Shown: piece after piece, positions 54,636-64,000 of the stretch | Layout: each line of letters starts with the position of its first letter | Position numbering within the stretch: position 1 is the first letter of the stretch | Origin: Littorina saxatilis | Lineage: Eukaryota; Mollusca; Gastropoda; Littorinimorpha; Littorinidae | Assembly: GCF_037325665.1 (NCBI RefSeq) | Contig: NC_090253.1 | Coordinates: 10,958,323-11,022,322 of the forward strand | DNA: 64,000 bases | Direction of reading: 5' to 3' | Notes under the pieces: generated by a model | What the model was told of the DNA's origin: nothing | Databases searched by the model: none | The model's input: only the letters and a program-made list of their open reading frames with translations | Translations under genes and position numbers: made by a program

Positions 54636-57600
54636 TCAATCCAGTTGTGATGATGAATGGATAAGGATAAACTTGAGCACACCTTTCACATACAACTTCT
54701 GCTTGTACTCTCGAAGAAGCACCCTCTCTGCATTTTCTGCTTCACGGTCAACAGGAATCCCATCTCCCAAGTTCCAAAGCAGGAAAAGCTCTAAAACAAA
54801 AAGGCCTTGAGATCAAATCACAGTTTTTCGCACCTGTGGAAGGCATTCTTTTTCCCCCCTCATCACCATTTTGTATGTAAACTTACAAAATACTCACTGA
54901 CTCAGCTGGGGGTAAGCTTAGCAGCTATACAAACTGGCAGTGGCAACTTAGTATGCATGTTTGTTGTTTCTAAAAAATCTAACCCACACGTCAGATTGAA
55001 AATGGAAAACTTTAGCATACACTATCACAACATGTATGCATCACGAATCGGAATATAGTTATGCTTCATAGTAAGTTAGATTCCATGGACAGATCAACGG
55101 CACTTATTCAAGTTTTTGACTTTAATCAACTGAAAAGTTACAGATTTACAGAAGTTGCTTTTTTGAAAATATTACAATGCACGCGAAAGCGATCTGTTCA
55201 ATATATAAACAAGTCACGTAAGGCGAAAATACAACATTTAGTCAAGTAGCTGTCGAACTCACAGAATGAAACTGAACGCAATGCAACGCAGCAAGACCGT
55301 ATACTCGTAGCATCGTCAGTCCGGGCTTCGTCGAAGATTACTTGACCAAAATTTCAACCAATTTGGTTGAAAAATGAGAGCGTGACAATGCCGCCTCAAC
55401 TTTCACGAAAAGCCGGATATGACGTCATCAAATACATTTATCAAAAAAACCGTTCGGGGATATCATACCCAGGAACTCTCATGGAAAATTTCATAAAGAT
55501 CGGTCCAGTAGTTTGGTCTGAATCGCTCTACACGCACGCACGCACACACATACACCACGACCCTCGTTTCGATTCCCCCTCTATGTTAAAACATTTAGTC
55601 AAAACTTTTTTTTTTTTTTTCCTTACACCTGTTCCTTGTCCCGGTGTGCACTCACGCCGCCCCGTCCCTGCACTCACTGTTCCATGCACATCTGAATTTC
55701 GTTCCGCTGCCAGACTTGTCGATTTTACAGACGCTCCAGGGAGGGATGTCGGGTCGTTGCGGTAGGCTACCCTCGGAAGATGACACTGCACTTCTGCTGA
55801 GTCACTTCGACGGTGTTCAGTAGTGGGTCTGTCCCGAGCTAACGGACGCAGCCCACTACCTACTATGCCCCCTACTAACGACATTGACAGCTAAGTCGTG
55901 GAGCCAGACTGAGTGAGGGTCCCCTCCAGAGAGCAGACCGCCACCACGTCCCTCCGTCGACCCCCCAGAACGTCACACGTTGAGGACTGACAGCAGAAGT
56001 ACTATTCAGGGAAGGATCGAACAGGAACACTGAGACCAAGGTCACCATGAGAGCTCCGGGCATGAAGGGCCACAAGAGCAAGGACACTTTATAATTTTGG
56101 ATGATTAATGAGATGAGGATGATTATAATGATGATGCTATGGATTTCCAATTTGGTTTGAGACTACGTGACAGGGCAGCACTCTACGCTTACTGTCATAA
56201 TATATCCTGGTGTCAACCAGGCCCGAGAACTGCCGCACCTGCGGTGTTGGTCAGGTAAACAGAACCTGAGCACCCTCAAAGTTGCATTCGTTAAGTGAAT
56301 GACACTCGGCTGTGTGATTCCAGCCTTCCCATAGGAACCATAGCACTTCCACTCTGGGTAGGAGCCGACCGTAGCCCGAAAAACCCACATGACCCTGATG
56401 GGATTCGAACCCACGACCTCCCGGCCCACAGCCCGATGCGCTAACCACTGCGCTACGGGGGCCGGTATTTAGTCAAAACTTGACTAAATGTAAAAAGCAG
56501 ATGTGGTATGAGACAGTAAGTAAGAGAGTATTAATATATCCTACACACTGTACTTTGCATACCTCACCAAACCTTGATCTCTTCCAAAGCCTTGTGCAAT
56601 TTCATATGTCAATTTAAGCAAAGAGACGTCACTCTAGTAAGTATGGGGTGACATAATAGTTATAAAATTATCCAAAGGGAAAAAGCTGTCAAATTTATCA
56701 GGAACCAATATGCCGTTTGACTTAAAAATACATTTTTACAAAACCAGTATACATATGATTTAATTTGAAACATTATGAATATGAATTCATTACCTTGTAG
56801 TTTGGTTGTGGGACAATATGTCCAGATGGCGACTTGAAATCCCTCGTTGAATTTAATGCACTGGATTCATTCTGTGGTATGGCATATGTCAATTTTAAGT
56901 GAAAAAACAAACAAACCACACAGACATACACACTCACAAGAAACTTAGTGCACATCGAAGCATCAGAACACAGAGCAATACATGGATACATTGGAACCAA
57001 GGACTACTTTAGTAGTCCTTGATTGGAACCCATCATTTATCAGTACTATCACTTTTGCATAAAGCACACTTTTGTGCAGCAGGACAAAAATAATAATTTT
57101 GCGGGATATGATAATTATCTAATTCAGTGTTAATTTAACTTTCAAAAATAATATGTATCATTGAGTTCGTCAATAATAATTTCAAAAAGTAAGCCAGAAA
57201 CAATAACAAATGAACATAATAAATACCTGAAAAAGCGACTTTCTTGCTGCAGATTTACCACTGTGGTTGTCTGCTATTGCCTATTTAAACAAGAAGGGCA
57301 AAGCCCATATGACTCACATGCGTGACCTTGACCTTTACATTCAGGGTCAAGGTCAAATAACTAAACCTAGCAATGACATCATACACTAAGAACTGCTTTA
57401 CACATTTTTCCTACCAAAATACATGTGACCTTGACCCAAGGTCAAGGTCATCCAAGGTCATGCAACACAAAGCTGTTAATTCAAGACATAGGAAGTACAA
57501 TGGTGCTTATTGGCTCTTTCTACCATGAGATATGGTCACTTTTAGTGGTTCACTACCTTATTTTGGTCACATTTCATAAGGGTCAAAGTGACCTTGACCT

Positions 57601-58659
57601 TGATCATATGTGACCAAATGTGTCTCATGATGAAAGCATAACATGTGCCCCACATAATTTTCAAGTTTGAAACAGTTATCTTCCATAGTTCAGGGTCAAG
57701 GTCACTTCAAAATATGTATACAATCCAACTTTGAAGAGCTCCTGTGACCTTGACGCAAGGTAAACCAAACTGGTATCAAAAGATGGGGCTTACTTTGCCC
57801 TATATATCATATATAGGTGAGGTATTCAATCTCAAAAACTTCAGAGAAAATGGGAAAAATGTGAAAAATAGCTGTTTTTTTAGACAACATTTATGGCCCC
57901 TGCGACCTTGACCTTGAAGCAAGGTCAAGATGCTATGTATGTTTTTGGGGGCCTTGTCATCATACACCATCTTGCCAAATTTGGTACTGATAGACTGAAT
58001 AGTGTCCAAGAAATATCCAACGTTAAAGTTTTCCGGACGGACGGACGACTCGGGTGAGTACATAGACTCACTTTTGCTTCGCATGTGAGTCAAAAAAAGG
58101 GGTAAAATATAGGTAATTAATATACCATTAGCTTAACCGAGCGCTGGTGTAGCAATGTCCGAATTCTTCGGATGTCAGCTTTCTCACTCGATATATACTT
58201 GAGACTGAAATAGCTGTTCCCTAGACAAATTAAAGAAGTAAACTTATAAGGATAAAAAGCATGTCAGTTTCTTGCAATTCAAGGAAAATTGTGGTGAGAT
58301 TGAATATATTGCAACCCATAACATTGAGTGGTTATGTCCCTTAGATTGAAGATGAATCAAATTTTAATTTAAAAAAATTGGTTTGACAAATTTGTTCCCA
58401 TAAATCTAATGTCAGAACTATCAGAGGGTGGTTGAAATTAACCACATGCTTTAATTCTGTTATTCTAGGGAGAAAATATCCCGCGATACCATGGATGCAC
58501 GGAGCTGTAACTTAATATACGTAACATATACATACCACAATAGCTGTTAATAACATTTATACCTGGCGTTTTGCAGTAGGCGTCTCTCCTGTTGGTGACC
58601 TGTGTGCCCTCTTTGTCCCAGATTTGTCCTCTGACCAAAACGATGGGGCTTCTTTCATC
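54636..58659 (-). CDS. Predicted four-exon gene inside the TIR element (126 aa)
   Basis: Minus-strand exons 58563-58659, 57227-57280, 56794-56871 and 54636-54788. Each is bounded by plausible AG and GT signals (acceptors TACCACAG, TTTAAATAG, ATACCACAG, TTTTAGAG; donors CAG|GTATAA, CAG|GTATTT, AAG|GTAATG). Lengths after the ATG (32, 18, 26 and 50 codons plus stop) keep phase 0 at every junction, which is unlikely by chance. The product starts MKEAPSFWSEDKSGTKRA, is rich in Ser, Lys and Thr in its first 75 residues, and ends with a more hydrophobic part (LFLLWNLGDGIPVD, then VLLREYKQKLYVKGVLKF). I do not recognise the family. The introns hold a half-site-rich repeat and an R1 copy with a SINE. 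An alternative donor at GTATGT within the last exon would extend the gene to further exons. Confidence 0.42.
55212..56490 (-). mobile_element. R1-family repeat, reverse orientation, split by a SINE
   Basis: Reverse copy: ACAAGTCACGTAAGGCGAAA and the ATTTAGTCAAGTAGCTGTCG end on the left, then the CAATTTGGTTGAAAAATGAG and CACGACCCTCGTTTCGATTC segments. The far end ACATTTAGTCAAAACTTGAC is split at 55607/56467. An internal segment of the 846-bp reference is missing (between about 55315 and 55320). It lies in an intron of the predicted minus-strand gene. Confidence 0.85.
55608..56466 (-). mobile_element. tRNA-headed long SINE, 859 bp
   Basis: Minus-strand retroposon with an exact 15-bp target duplication ATTTAGTCAAAACTT (55593-55607 and 56467-56481). 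The head at 56466 carries A-box-like TAGCGCAGTGG and a perfect B box GGTTCGAATCC in a tRNA-like fold. The tail is poly-A (plus-strand T run, 55608-55620). At 859 bp it is much longer than most SINEs, and the body is GC-rich. It may be a composite in which a SINE head is fused to other transcribed sequence. No reverse transcriptase is encoded. Confidence 0.88.
57310..58092. mobile_element. Non-autonomous element rich in nuclear-receptor half-sites
   Basis: A 783-bp block with perfect 13-bp inverted ends TGACTCACATGCG (57310-57322 and 58080-58092). It contains about nine AGGTCA/TGACCT sites. Most have the extended form TCAAGGTCA or TGACCTTGA favoured by monomeric NR5A/ERR-type receptors, some as overlapping pairs. 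No open frame of note. It sits wholly in intron 1 of the predicted minus-strand gene. Confidence 0.7.
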
Positions 58660-59381
58660 CTGTGGTACGACACAGTTAGATATGTTACCAGCGGCACAAC
58701 ATTCTATCCTGATGCGTTTTGTTGTTTCATGTGTTGTGCTTAAGTATTGTGATTGTAGTGTAAATGTGTTTTTTTCTTCTTCCAAGAACATAGTATTATG
58801 CATTTGAACAGTAGTACATGAGGGAAGGGGATTGTCAGTATGGAGTTTATGAGATATGTACATTAGGCTTGTTCATGTCCTACTTATAGGCGCGCGTGCG
58901 TATCTAATGTTGATAAGCAAATTTAGTTTGGGAGCAAGTATTTTTGTCTGCTCATACTGACTGTGCTGGCAAAGAGAAAACTGTGAGTAATGAATAACAA
59001 GATGAAAATAAAGTTGACTTTCGCACAGAAAATACCATACTACATTCACGCTCTTCAAATGTAAATACACCATATTGACTAGCCCATCAAATCCTGGCTG
59101 ACATTCTGCCCATAGCTGCTTGTGTGTTTGTGTTTTCGTTCTATTTGTATGGGTGGGGTACCATGGAAGCTAGTGTAACGATAGATTCAAAGAAGCCTTG
59201 ATAATATTTTCACAACAAATTGATTTTACTGTCTATATTTTGTAAAACATAAAGGATTACAAAATAAATCAGTGTTGGTTTTGGGTGGTCACAGAAGCCA
59301 GTACTTGTTAAGCTGTTATCACTGGAACCCCTAATCAGAAGTTGGTACTTTGGCATGTGTTCATACTGGTGCAGCGGTATA
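58660..59381. other. No gene seen
   Basis: Sequence upstream of the minus-strand gene's first called exon. No clear promoter or further exon recognised. Confidence 0.35.
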
Positions 59382-59544
59382 TATATATGTTACAGTTAAT
59401 CTGTGAAACCAGGGAATAAATGTATTAACTAGGTAATACATGAATTAACTGACGGAAAAAAACCAGTTAATTCATGTATTACCTAAAATATTTTAGTTCA
59501 TACACGTATTCCCTACTTTCACAGATTAACTGTAACATATATAT
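59382..59544. repeat. Foldback element with 27-bp terminal arms
   Basis: Outer arms TATATATGTTACAGTTAATC (59382-59408) and its exact inverse (59518-59544). Inner arms AGGTAATACATGAATTAACT and AGTTAATTCATGTATTACCT are also inverse. The whole 163 bp can fold on itself. MITE-like. Confidence 0.88.
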
Positions 59545-59800
59545 AATGTGAAAGATAGAGAAAGCTCCTATTTTTGCTTAATTGACATATTTATTTAAAA
59601 AAAAAAGATAGAAGTAACTGTTGTAAAAATTGCAATCGTAAAGAAAATGTAATGGCAGTAAACTTGGAAAGCACAGCTAAGGGCAACACTGTAGAATGCA
59701 CCGCGCGTCTCCAACCACTGTGATCAAAAATAAGTCAACTTGAGTGCGCTATCAATAATTATTTACAATGCTTCAGTTCTACCACAGGTGGAAGGTATCA

Positions 59801-59873
59801 TTCGCTGGACCACCACTATCATAGTCTTACTATGATATTGGTAGTCTTACTATGATAGTGGTAGTCCAGCGAA
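59801..59873. repeat. Foldback: 25-bp arms
   Basis: TTCGCTGGACCACCACTATC (59801 onward) pairs with the inverse ending GATAGTGGTAGTCCAGCGAA (59873), with one mismatch. The spacer repeats CTTACTATGATA. Confidence 0.88.
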
Positions 59874-60199
59874 CAATATTTTCCGCCTGTGCTTCAACAT
59901 CACCAGTGAACACAACCTGGGAAGCAAACATCTAAATCTAATATTTGATTTTGACCTAAATCTTAGTAATTATAGCAGAGAAAAGACTTACCATTCTGCG
60001 CATCTGTCATGAATTCCGTACACACAAAACTGATGACAGTTAAGAGTGACATAACTTGAGCCAACGGGAGTGACCAACAGTCGACAGAATAACACTGGCA
60101 GCCGTCGTCCGAAGGTGGCTGAACGGACGTGAACCTAACGAAAATAAAGCACGTTCAGCAAATCAAATTATAAAACATACACGTAAAATATCAGGTGCT

Positions 60200-60660
60200 C
60201 TTCTGTCATCTGCTCTTCATACTTCATTATTTTGCACGTAAATCAAACCCTAAATTTTACACTGATAAACGTTGTTCGCTCGACCCTAGAGTATGGGGCA
60301 GTTGTCTGGGACCCATATATTTAAAACTGGATACCGACAAAATCGAGAAGATTCAACACAAAGCAGCGAGATTTACCTGCAAATATTACAGATCCATGGA
60401 GAAAACCCGGTTGCGAGAGATGCTGCAGAGACTGAACTTGCCATCAGACTCGGCACTTGCTGACCGGCGTAGACAACTTCGCCTGACGATGCTGTACAAG
60501 ATAGCTGGAGGGTTAATACCAGCCATACCCCCAGAAAGTTTTCTCACACCCGCAGAGAAGAACAAGCGGAAAATCAGACCAACAAAGCCTATAACAACTC
60601 GAGGCCATTCAAAATTCCAGTGTTAGTGTTAGTCTGCCACACGAACGACAACAAAGAAGG
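60200..60660 (+). pseudogene. LINE ORF2 C-terminal fragment
   Basis: The 3' end of a Jockey/CR1-like LINE. One frame gives NVVRSTLEYGAVVWDPYI. Another gives DTDKIEKIQHKAARFTCKYY, LNLPSDSALADRRRQLRL and MLYKIAGGLIPAIPP, the conserved domain after the thumb. The frame changes near 60310-60320, so it is broken. It lies 84 bp from the right TIR of the large element. Confidence 0.78.
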
Positions 60661-60743
60661 GAAGTAAGCCTGAAGGGGTTTACGGGAGTTGTCTGCCCCA
60701 TTATCGAAAGATACTTCCGGTTATAACCATCAGAAAACAACAA

Positions 60744-60969
60744 ATTGTGCGTTCTCACGATCATTGATGTCTGCATTCTGTTAATAACTTTGTTATTATC
60801 ATTCTCCTCAAGCCTATCTGTCTAATAAGTCGAGCTAAAATGGGCTACGTTCAGCATTTGTACATTTCCTTCTGTGATGTGACTATTGGATGACGTCATC
60901 GAACCATCGTTGCCTAAGTTAATTTGAATGGAAGCTCGCGTCATCATAATTAGCGTAGGTTCCTAAATG
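60744..60969 (-). repeat. Right terminal inverted repeat of the 11.1-kb element
   Basis: 226 bp, the reverse complement of 49858-50083 with a single difference. The outer end reads GGTTCCTAAATG, followed by ACCAAATGG. Confidence 0.9.
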
Positions 60970-61220
60970 ACCAAATGGCAGCCCCCATGAAATCCGAAAG
61001 GTCACGGAAAAAAGTCGTGAATACTGTAATCGACTTGAGAAATTTTCATACTGATAACACATGATAAAGAAGGATTCTTTGTGCCCGGCTACGGGCTACA
61101 GTTGAAGATGGGAGTTCACCAAAAATTGGGACCATACTAACAAAAATACGGTTGGTGCAATAGGCGCCCCCATTTTTTGAGCAAACACCACCCAAGGCCG
61201 CTTTGGACGGATAGAAATTC

Positions 61221-61627
61221 TGTAGTTTCCAAGTCTATTTGTTTGTGGTTGTTCAAGAATATGGATAAAGCTCGCGTAAGAAGATTACGTCACGGTCAAA
61301 AGTCTTTGACGTCAATTAATGCATCATGACGTCATGCCTCCCTGTAGTTTTTTCTCTCGCGCGGTGTGTGTGTGTGTGTGTGTGTGTGAGTGTGTGTGTG
61401 TGTGTGTGTGTGTTGTAATGTTGTTGGTGTTGAGTGCGAGAGAGTTCATACAGCAGCACAAGCACACGTGAACATGAGGCTGATCCAGTTCAACAGTGTA
61501 ATATCAAAATAGAAAGGCACAGAGTTGTGGTGTGAAGTCGTTGGACCTCGTGCAGACATCGCATGTAAAGTTCCCGGATGTACATCTAGATCCTGCGCAA
61601 AGATGCGCAAAAGCCTAGGACACTACA
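61221..61627 (-). repeat. Probable 3' LTR of the Gypsy element
   Basis: A 407-bp block with ends TGTAGT and ACTACA that pair with each other. It directly abuts the purine-rich tract after the integrase region. It contains a (GT)n tract (61364-61411). The distal end was chosen by the inverted TGTAGT only, because the other LTR lies outside the window. Confidence 0.55.
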
Positions 61628-61838
61628 TCCCTCCTCACCTCTGAATAAAAACACATTTGTAAAACTCCGTTGAAAGCAAAGCTGAAAAATAAAAACAAGT
61701 AATACATCTCTAGCTCTGACCGACACTTAGGTGAGATAGGATGAAGTGAAATTAAAATAAAAGAAACGCATGCAAACTTTAAATTTTAAAACTAACAAAT
61801 GAAGCAAAAGTCATTTCGCAAAATTGAATCCGCAAAGG

Positions 61839-63188
61839 TCATTCATAGTCTTGCAAGTACTGTGGCAGACGCCGCACCCTGGACGACCTTCTGGGTAAGT
61901 CAGGCGGTGGCTCAGGTGACTCAGGTGGGCAGGTATCAAACTGTGGCACAGTGGGTTCTACATCTTCCGGCTCTGCATCAGGACTGACTTCGGGCGGCTC
62001 TGCATGAGGAGGCATTTGCAACGGGACCTTCTTGAAGAACGAGGAGTTGCGTGTGACCTTGCGACCCCCTCCATCAGCAGTGACCATGGACCCTTTGCGT
62101 GAGGTCACTTTCATGGGGGTTGGAGAGTAGTGAGGGCAGAGTTTGTTTTCTGGGCGCTGTCGGACGAGAACTGGGTCACCGACTTGAATGTCAGGTTCTG
62201 TAGCTCTGTGCTTCACATCAGCATATTCCTTCATCTTCTTTTTGTTGACTTCATCCTGAAGTCGGATCTTCTTGTTAAGCTTTGTAGGGGACGTCTTCTT
62301 GCTGATTTCAGGCAGCTTGATTTTCATCTTCCTGTTGAAGAGCGCTTCAGCGGGGCTCACCCCAGTCGTGCTGTGGGGAGTTGCACGATAGTTACGCAGA
62401 AAGCGATACAGTTCCTGCTTCCAGGCTTTCTTCTCCACTTGTGCTGCCTGGACGGTCTTCTTGATGGTGGACATGAAGCGTTCAACACCTCCGTTTGCTT
62501 GAGGCCACATAGGTGTAACTTTGCGATGCTGAAATCCCAAGTAGTCTGCAAACTGTGCAAAGTCATGGCTGTTGAAAGGCGGACCATTGTCGGACTTGAC
62601 AATGTCTGGGACGCCGTGGCGAGCAAATATTGCATCAAGTTTTGGGACTGTAGCCTTGGCACTGGTCGAAGTGAGGATTTCAACCTCTGGAAACCTGGAA
62701 TAAGCGTCAATAGCAACAAGGAGGTATTCTCCAGAGGGGAAAGGTCCACAAAAGTCAATGCTGACTTCGGACCAGGGACGATCTGGAAGGGTGGTCATCT
62801 TGAGGGGTTCTGCGGGGTGATCTGGGGTTGTCGAGAGACAAGCAAGGCAGGACTGGACTTTCGTCTCGACAATACGATCGATGTGAGGAAACCACACCTT
62901 TTCTCGTACGAGCTGCTTCGTTTTGACCATACCCTGATGGCCTTCGTGGGCAATATCGATTGCTCGTGACTGTAGGCTTCTAGGGATCACAATTCTACTC
63001 GAACGCAGGAGGACGTTGTGTTCGTCACTGAAGGAAAGTTCATCTCGGACAGTCTTGAAGATGTTGAACGAAGTGATGTCAATGTCAAAGTCATGCGGTG
63101 TGCACCACTGTCCGGACTTGAGAGCTCTAGTTACTGCTTTGAGCGTTGGGTCAGTTTTCGTTGCTACAGTGATTTCTTGCAGAGTCAT
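61839..63188 (-). CDS. pol: Gypsy integrase part of Pol (449 aa)
   Basis: Integrase inserts the element's DNA copy into the genome. From the N-terminal side: an H2C2 zinc domain (HEGHQGMVKTKQL, then CLAC), the RNase H-fold core with D (DFCGPF), D (SDNGPPF) and E (GGVERFMSTIKK), then LYRFLRNYRATPHSTTGVSP, and a C-terminal GDPVLVRQ segment typical of Gypsy integrases. A Pro/Glu-rich tail ends with SSRVRRLPQYLQDYE. It resembles the K02A2.6-like group common in invertebrates. Confidence 0.9.
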   Translation of the reverse strand: MTLQEITVATKTDPTLKAVTRALKSGQWCTPHDFDIDITSFNIFKTVRDELSFSDEHNVLLRSSRIVIPRSLQSRAIDIAHEGHQGMVKTKQLVREKVWFPHIDRIVETKVQSCLACLSTTPDHPAEPLKMTTLPDRPWSEVSIDFCGPFPSGEYLLVAIDAYSRFPEVEILTSTSAKATVPKLDAIFARHGVPDIVKSDNGPPFNSHDFAQFADYLGFQHRKVTPMWPQANGGVERFMSTIKKTVQAAQVEKKAWKQELYRFLRNYRATPHSTTGVSPAEALFNRKMKIKLPEISKKTSPTKLNKKIRLQDEVNKKKMKEYADVKHRATEPDIQVGDPVLVRQRPENKLCPHYSPTPMKVTSRKGSMVTADGGGRKVTRNSSFFKKVPLQMPPHAEPPEVSPDAEPEDVEPTVPQFDTCPPESPEPPPDLPRRSSRVRRLPQYLQDYE

Positions 63189-63984
63189 GGCCTTGCATGG
63201 GGACAGTGTGACTCAACAGGAAGCTGATATATTCGTCTGCTACTTTAGACTCATGACGTGTAGTAGCGTTGGCGTTTTCAGTGGGATGACGACTGAGATA
63301 GTCAGCTGGGTTGTCACTCCCAGGTCGATACTTGAGAGTGAAGTCGTACGCTTGCAGTCGAAGATTCCATCGTTCGATGCGACTCGAGGTTCTTGATGTG
63401 GGCTTGTTGTAAATTCCCTCTAGTGGCTTGTGATCTGACAACACTGTGAAGTGATGACCGAAGAGGTAGAGATGATAGTGTTCGCACGCCCAGACGACTG
63501 CAAGGGCCTCTCGCTCCGTTTGAGAATATCTGGACTCCACGTCTGTCAGCGCACGGCTGGCGTAAGAGATGATGTATGACATATGCTTGTCGCGTTGTGT
63601 AAGAACAGCTCCGATGCCGAAAGGACTGGCATCCACCAGGACCTCTGTTTCAAGGTTGGGGTTGAAGTAGGACATCGTTTTCACTCCTGTTAGTTCAGTC
63701 TTAAGGCGGTTGAAGGCGGCTTCTTGGTCTGGACCCCATGTCCATTCCACGTTGCTCTTGGTCAGATCTCTCAAAGGTTTTGTGATGTTGGCGTAGTCAG
63801 CGATGAAACGTGAGACGTAGTTGGTGAGACCGAGGAAGCTCCGGACTTCTTTGACGTTGGTTGGAGTCTTCATGTTTTGAATCGCTGTCACCTTCTTGGG
63901 GTCTGGGGAGACGCCCGTCTTGCCGAACATGAAGCCGTAGAACTCAATCTGATCCTTGTTGAATTCACACTTGCCTTTGTTCAA
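63151..63984 (-). CDS. pol: Gypsy reverse transcriptase end and RNase H part of Pol
   Basis: The C-terminal part of the reverse transcriptase (KCEFNKDQIEFYGFMF, then VRSFLGLTNYVSRFI) is followed by RNase H (VLVDASPFGIGAVL, SYASRALTDVESRYSQTERE, then LSDHKPLEGI). These enzymes copy the element RNA and remove the template. It ends near a linker rich in polar residues before the integrase part. The polymerase YxDD site lies beyond the window edge. Confidence 0.9.
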   Translation of the reverse strand: MNKGKCEFNKDQIEFYGFMFGKTGVSPDPKKVTAIQNMKTPTNVKEVRSFLGLTNYVSRFIADYANITKPLRDLTKSNVEWTWGPDQEAAFNRLKTELTGVKTMSYFNPNLETEVLVDASPFGIGAVLTQRDKHMSYIISYASRALTDVESRYSQTEREALAVVWACEHYHLYLFGHHFTVLSDHKPLEGIYNKPTSRTSSRIERWNLRLQAYDFTLKYRPGSDNPADYLSRHPTENANATTRHESKVADEYISFLLSHTVPMQGHDSARNHCSNEN

Positions 63985-64000
63985 AGTGAGATTCTTCTCC

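Larger units (their letters stand above)
49858..60969. mobile_element. Large TIR element (11.1 kb), 226-bp TIRs, 9-bp flanking repeats
   Basis: A block with terminal inverted repeats 49858-50083 and 60744-60969. They have equal length and differ at one base by my reading. Each begins CATTTAGGAACCTACGCTAA. The outer flanks are AACAAATGG (49849-49857) and ACCAAATGG (60970-60978), matching at 8 of 9. This is the signature of a DNA transposon with a 9-bp target duplication, a size typical of Mutator-like elements, while 8-bp users such as hAT, P and KDZ are alternatives. The interior holds a plus-strand THAP-like gene next to the left TIR, a minus-strand four-exon gene, a piggyBac-type MITE, a CAGGGGCGGA MITE, an R1 copy with a SINE, a half-site-rich repeat, foldbacks and a LINE tail. 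No known transposase core was recognised. Near-identical TIRs suggest youth, but the load of internal insertions suggests age. Chance inverted copies of one repeat is the alternative. Confidence 0.7.
61221..64000 (-). mobile_element. Gypsy-type LTR retrotransposon, runs off the right edge
   Basis: Minus-strand Ty3/Gypsy element whose 3' LTR is at the left and whose coding part extends beyond 64000. Visible parts from left: a probable LTR (61221-61627), a purine-rich tract next to it (GAGGTGAGGAGGGA on the minus strand), the integrase part, and the RNase H/reverse transcriptase part. Gag, protease, most of the reverse transcriptase and the other LTR are outside the window. Most of what is visible looks well preserved, with about one break. 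Age cannot be estimated without the second LTR. Confidence 0.88.

Noticed and set aside
56390-56466. tRNA-like gene on the minus strand
   Set aside because: Head of the 859-bp retroposon with a 15-bp target duplication, not a free tRNA gene.
49858-60969. Polinton/Maverick identity for the 11.1-kb TIR block
   Set aside because: No DNA polymerase B, capsid, ATPase or integrase-like coding regions are seen, and the flanking repeat is 9 bp rather than 6 bp.
62130-62969. Plus-strand 279-codon frame
   Set aside because: Antisense shadow of the Gypsy integrase part.

Overview
This looks like animal nuclear DNA, probably from a marine mollusc, most likely a gastropod. The evidence is split host exons, long AT-rich introns, abundant (CA)n/(GT)n/(CT)n microsatellites, several tRNA-headed SINEs, BEL/Pao- and Gypsy-type LTR elements, a Mutator-like transposase of the kind common in aquatic invertebrates, and interspersed repeats I associate from memory with gastropod genomes. 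The clade is inference. No rRNA, free-standing tRNA gene or CRISPR array was found.

Left third (1-25.7 kb): the host gene here is a caspase on the minus strand. Its last coding exon is at 2370-2505 and the exon before it at 25479-25665. The two join in a compatible phase and read as a caspase small (p10) subunit. The 22,973-bp intron between them is a stack of mobile elements. A LINE (minus strand) was split by a BEL/Pao-type LTR element (3754-14001). The 3' LTR of that element was split by a short interspersed repeat ('R1', 11251-13554), which was itself split by a solo LTR (11786-13205). The intron also holds two SINEs, foldback elements, an L1-like LINE tail and a fossil Gypsy-type gag.

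Middle (26-44 kb): mostly repeats. There is a tandem satellite of about 340 bp x 16 (29.8-35.4 kb) with a SINE fragment inside it. Next comes an uninterrupted 650-residue Mutator-like transposase gene (35977-37929), then a broken L1-like LINE, further R1 copies and a decayed LINE fragment.

Right third (44-64 kb): a tentative minus-strand spliced gene (46433-49781) ends about 76 bp from an 11.1-kb block (49858-60969). That block is bounded by 226-bp inverted repeats differing at one base, with near-matching 9-bp flanking duplications. Inside are a plus-strand THAP-like gene and a minus-strand four-exon gene of unknown function, both with phase-0 exon junctions. Smaller elements (MITEs, a SINE inside an R1 copy, a LINE tail) sit mainly in introns or between these genes. 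I consider this large TIR element the most interesting object in the window. The right edge holds a minus-strand Gypsy element (LTR, integrase, RNase H/RT) that runs off the window.

All exon joins and insertion boundaries were read by eye from splice signals, reading frames and flanking duplications. No alignment or database search was run.
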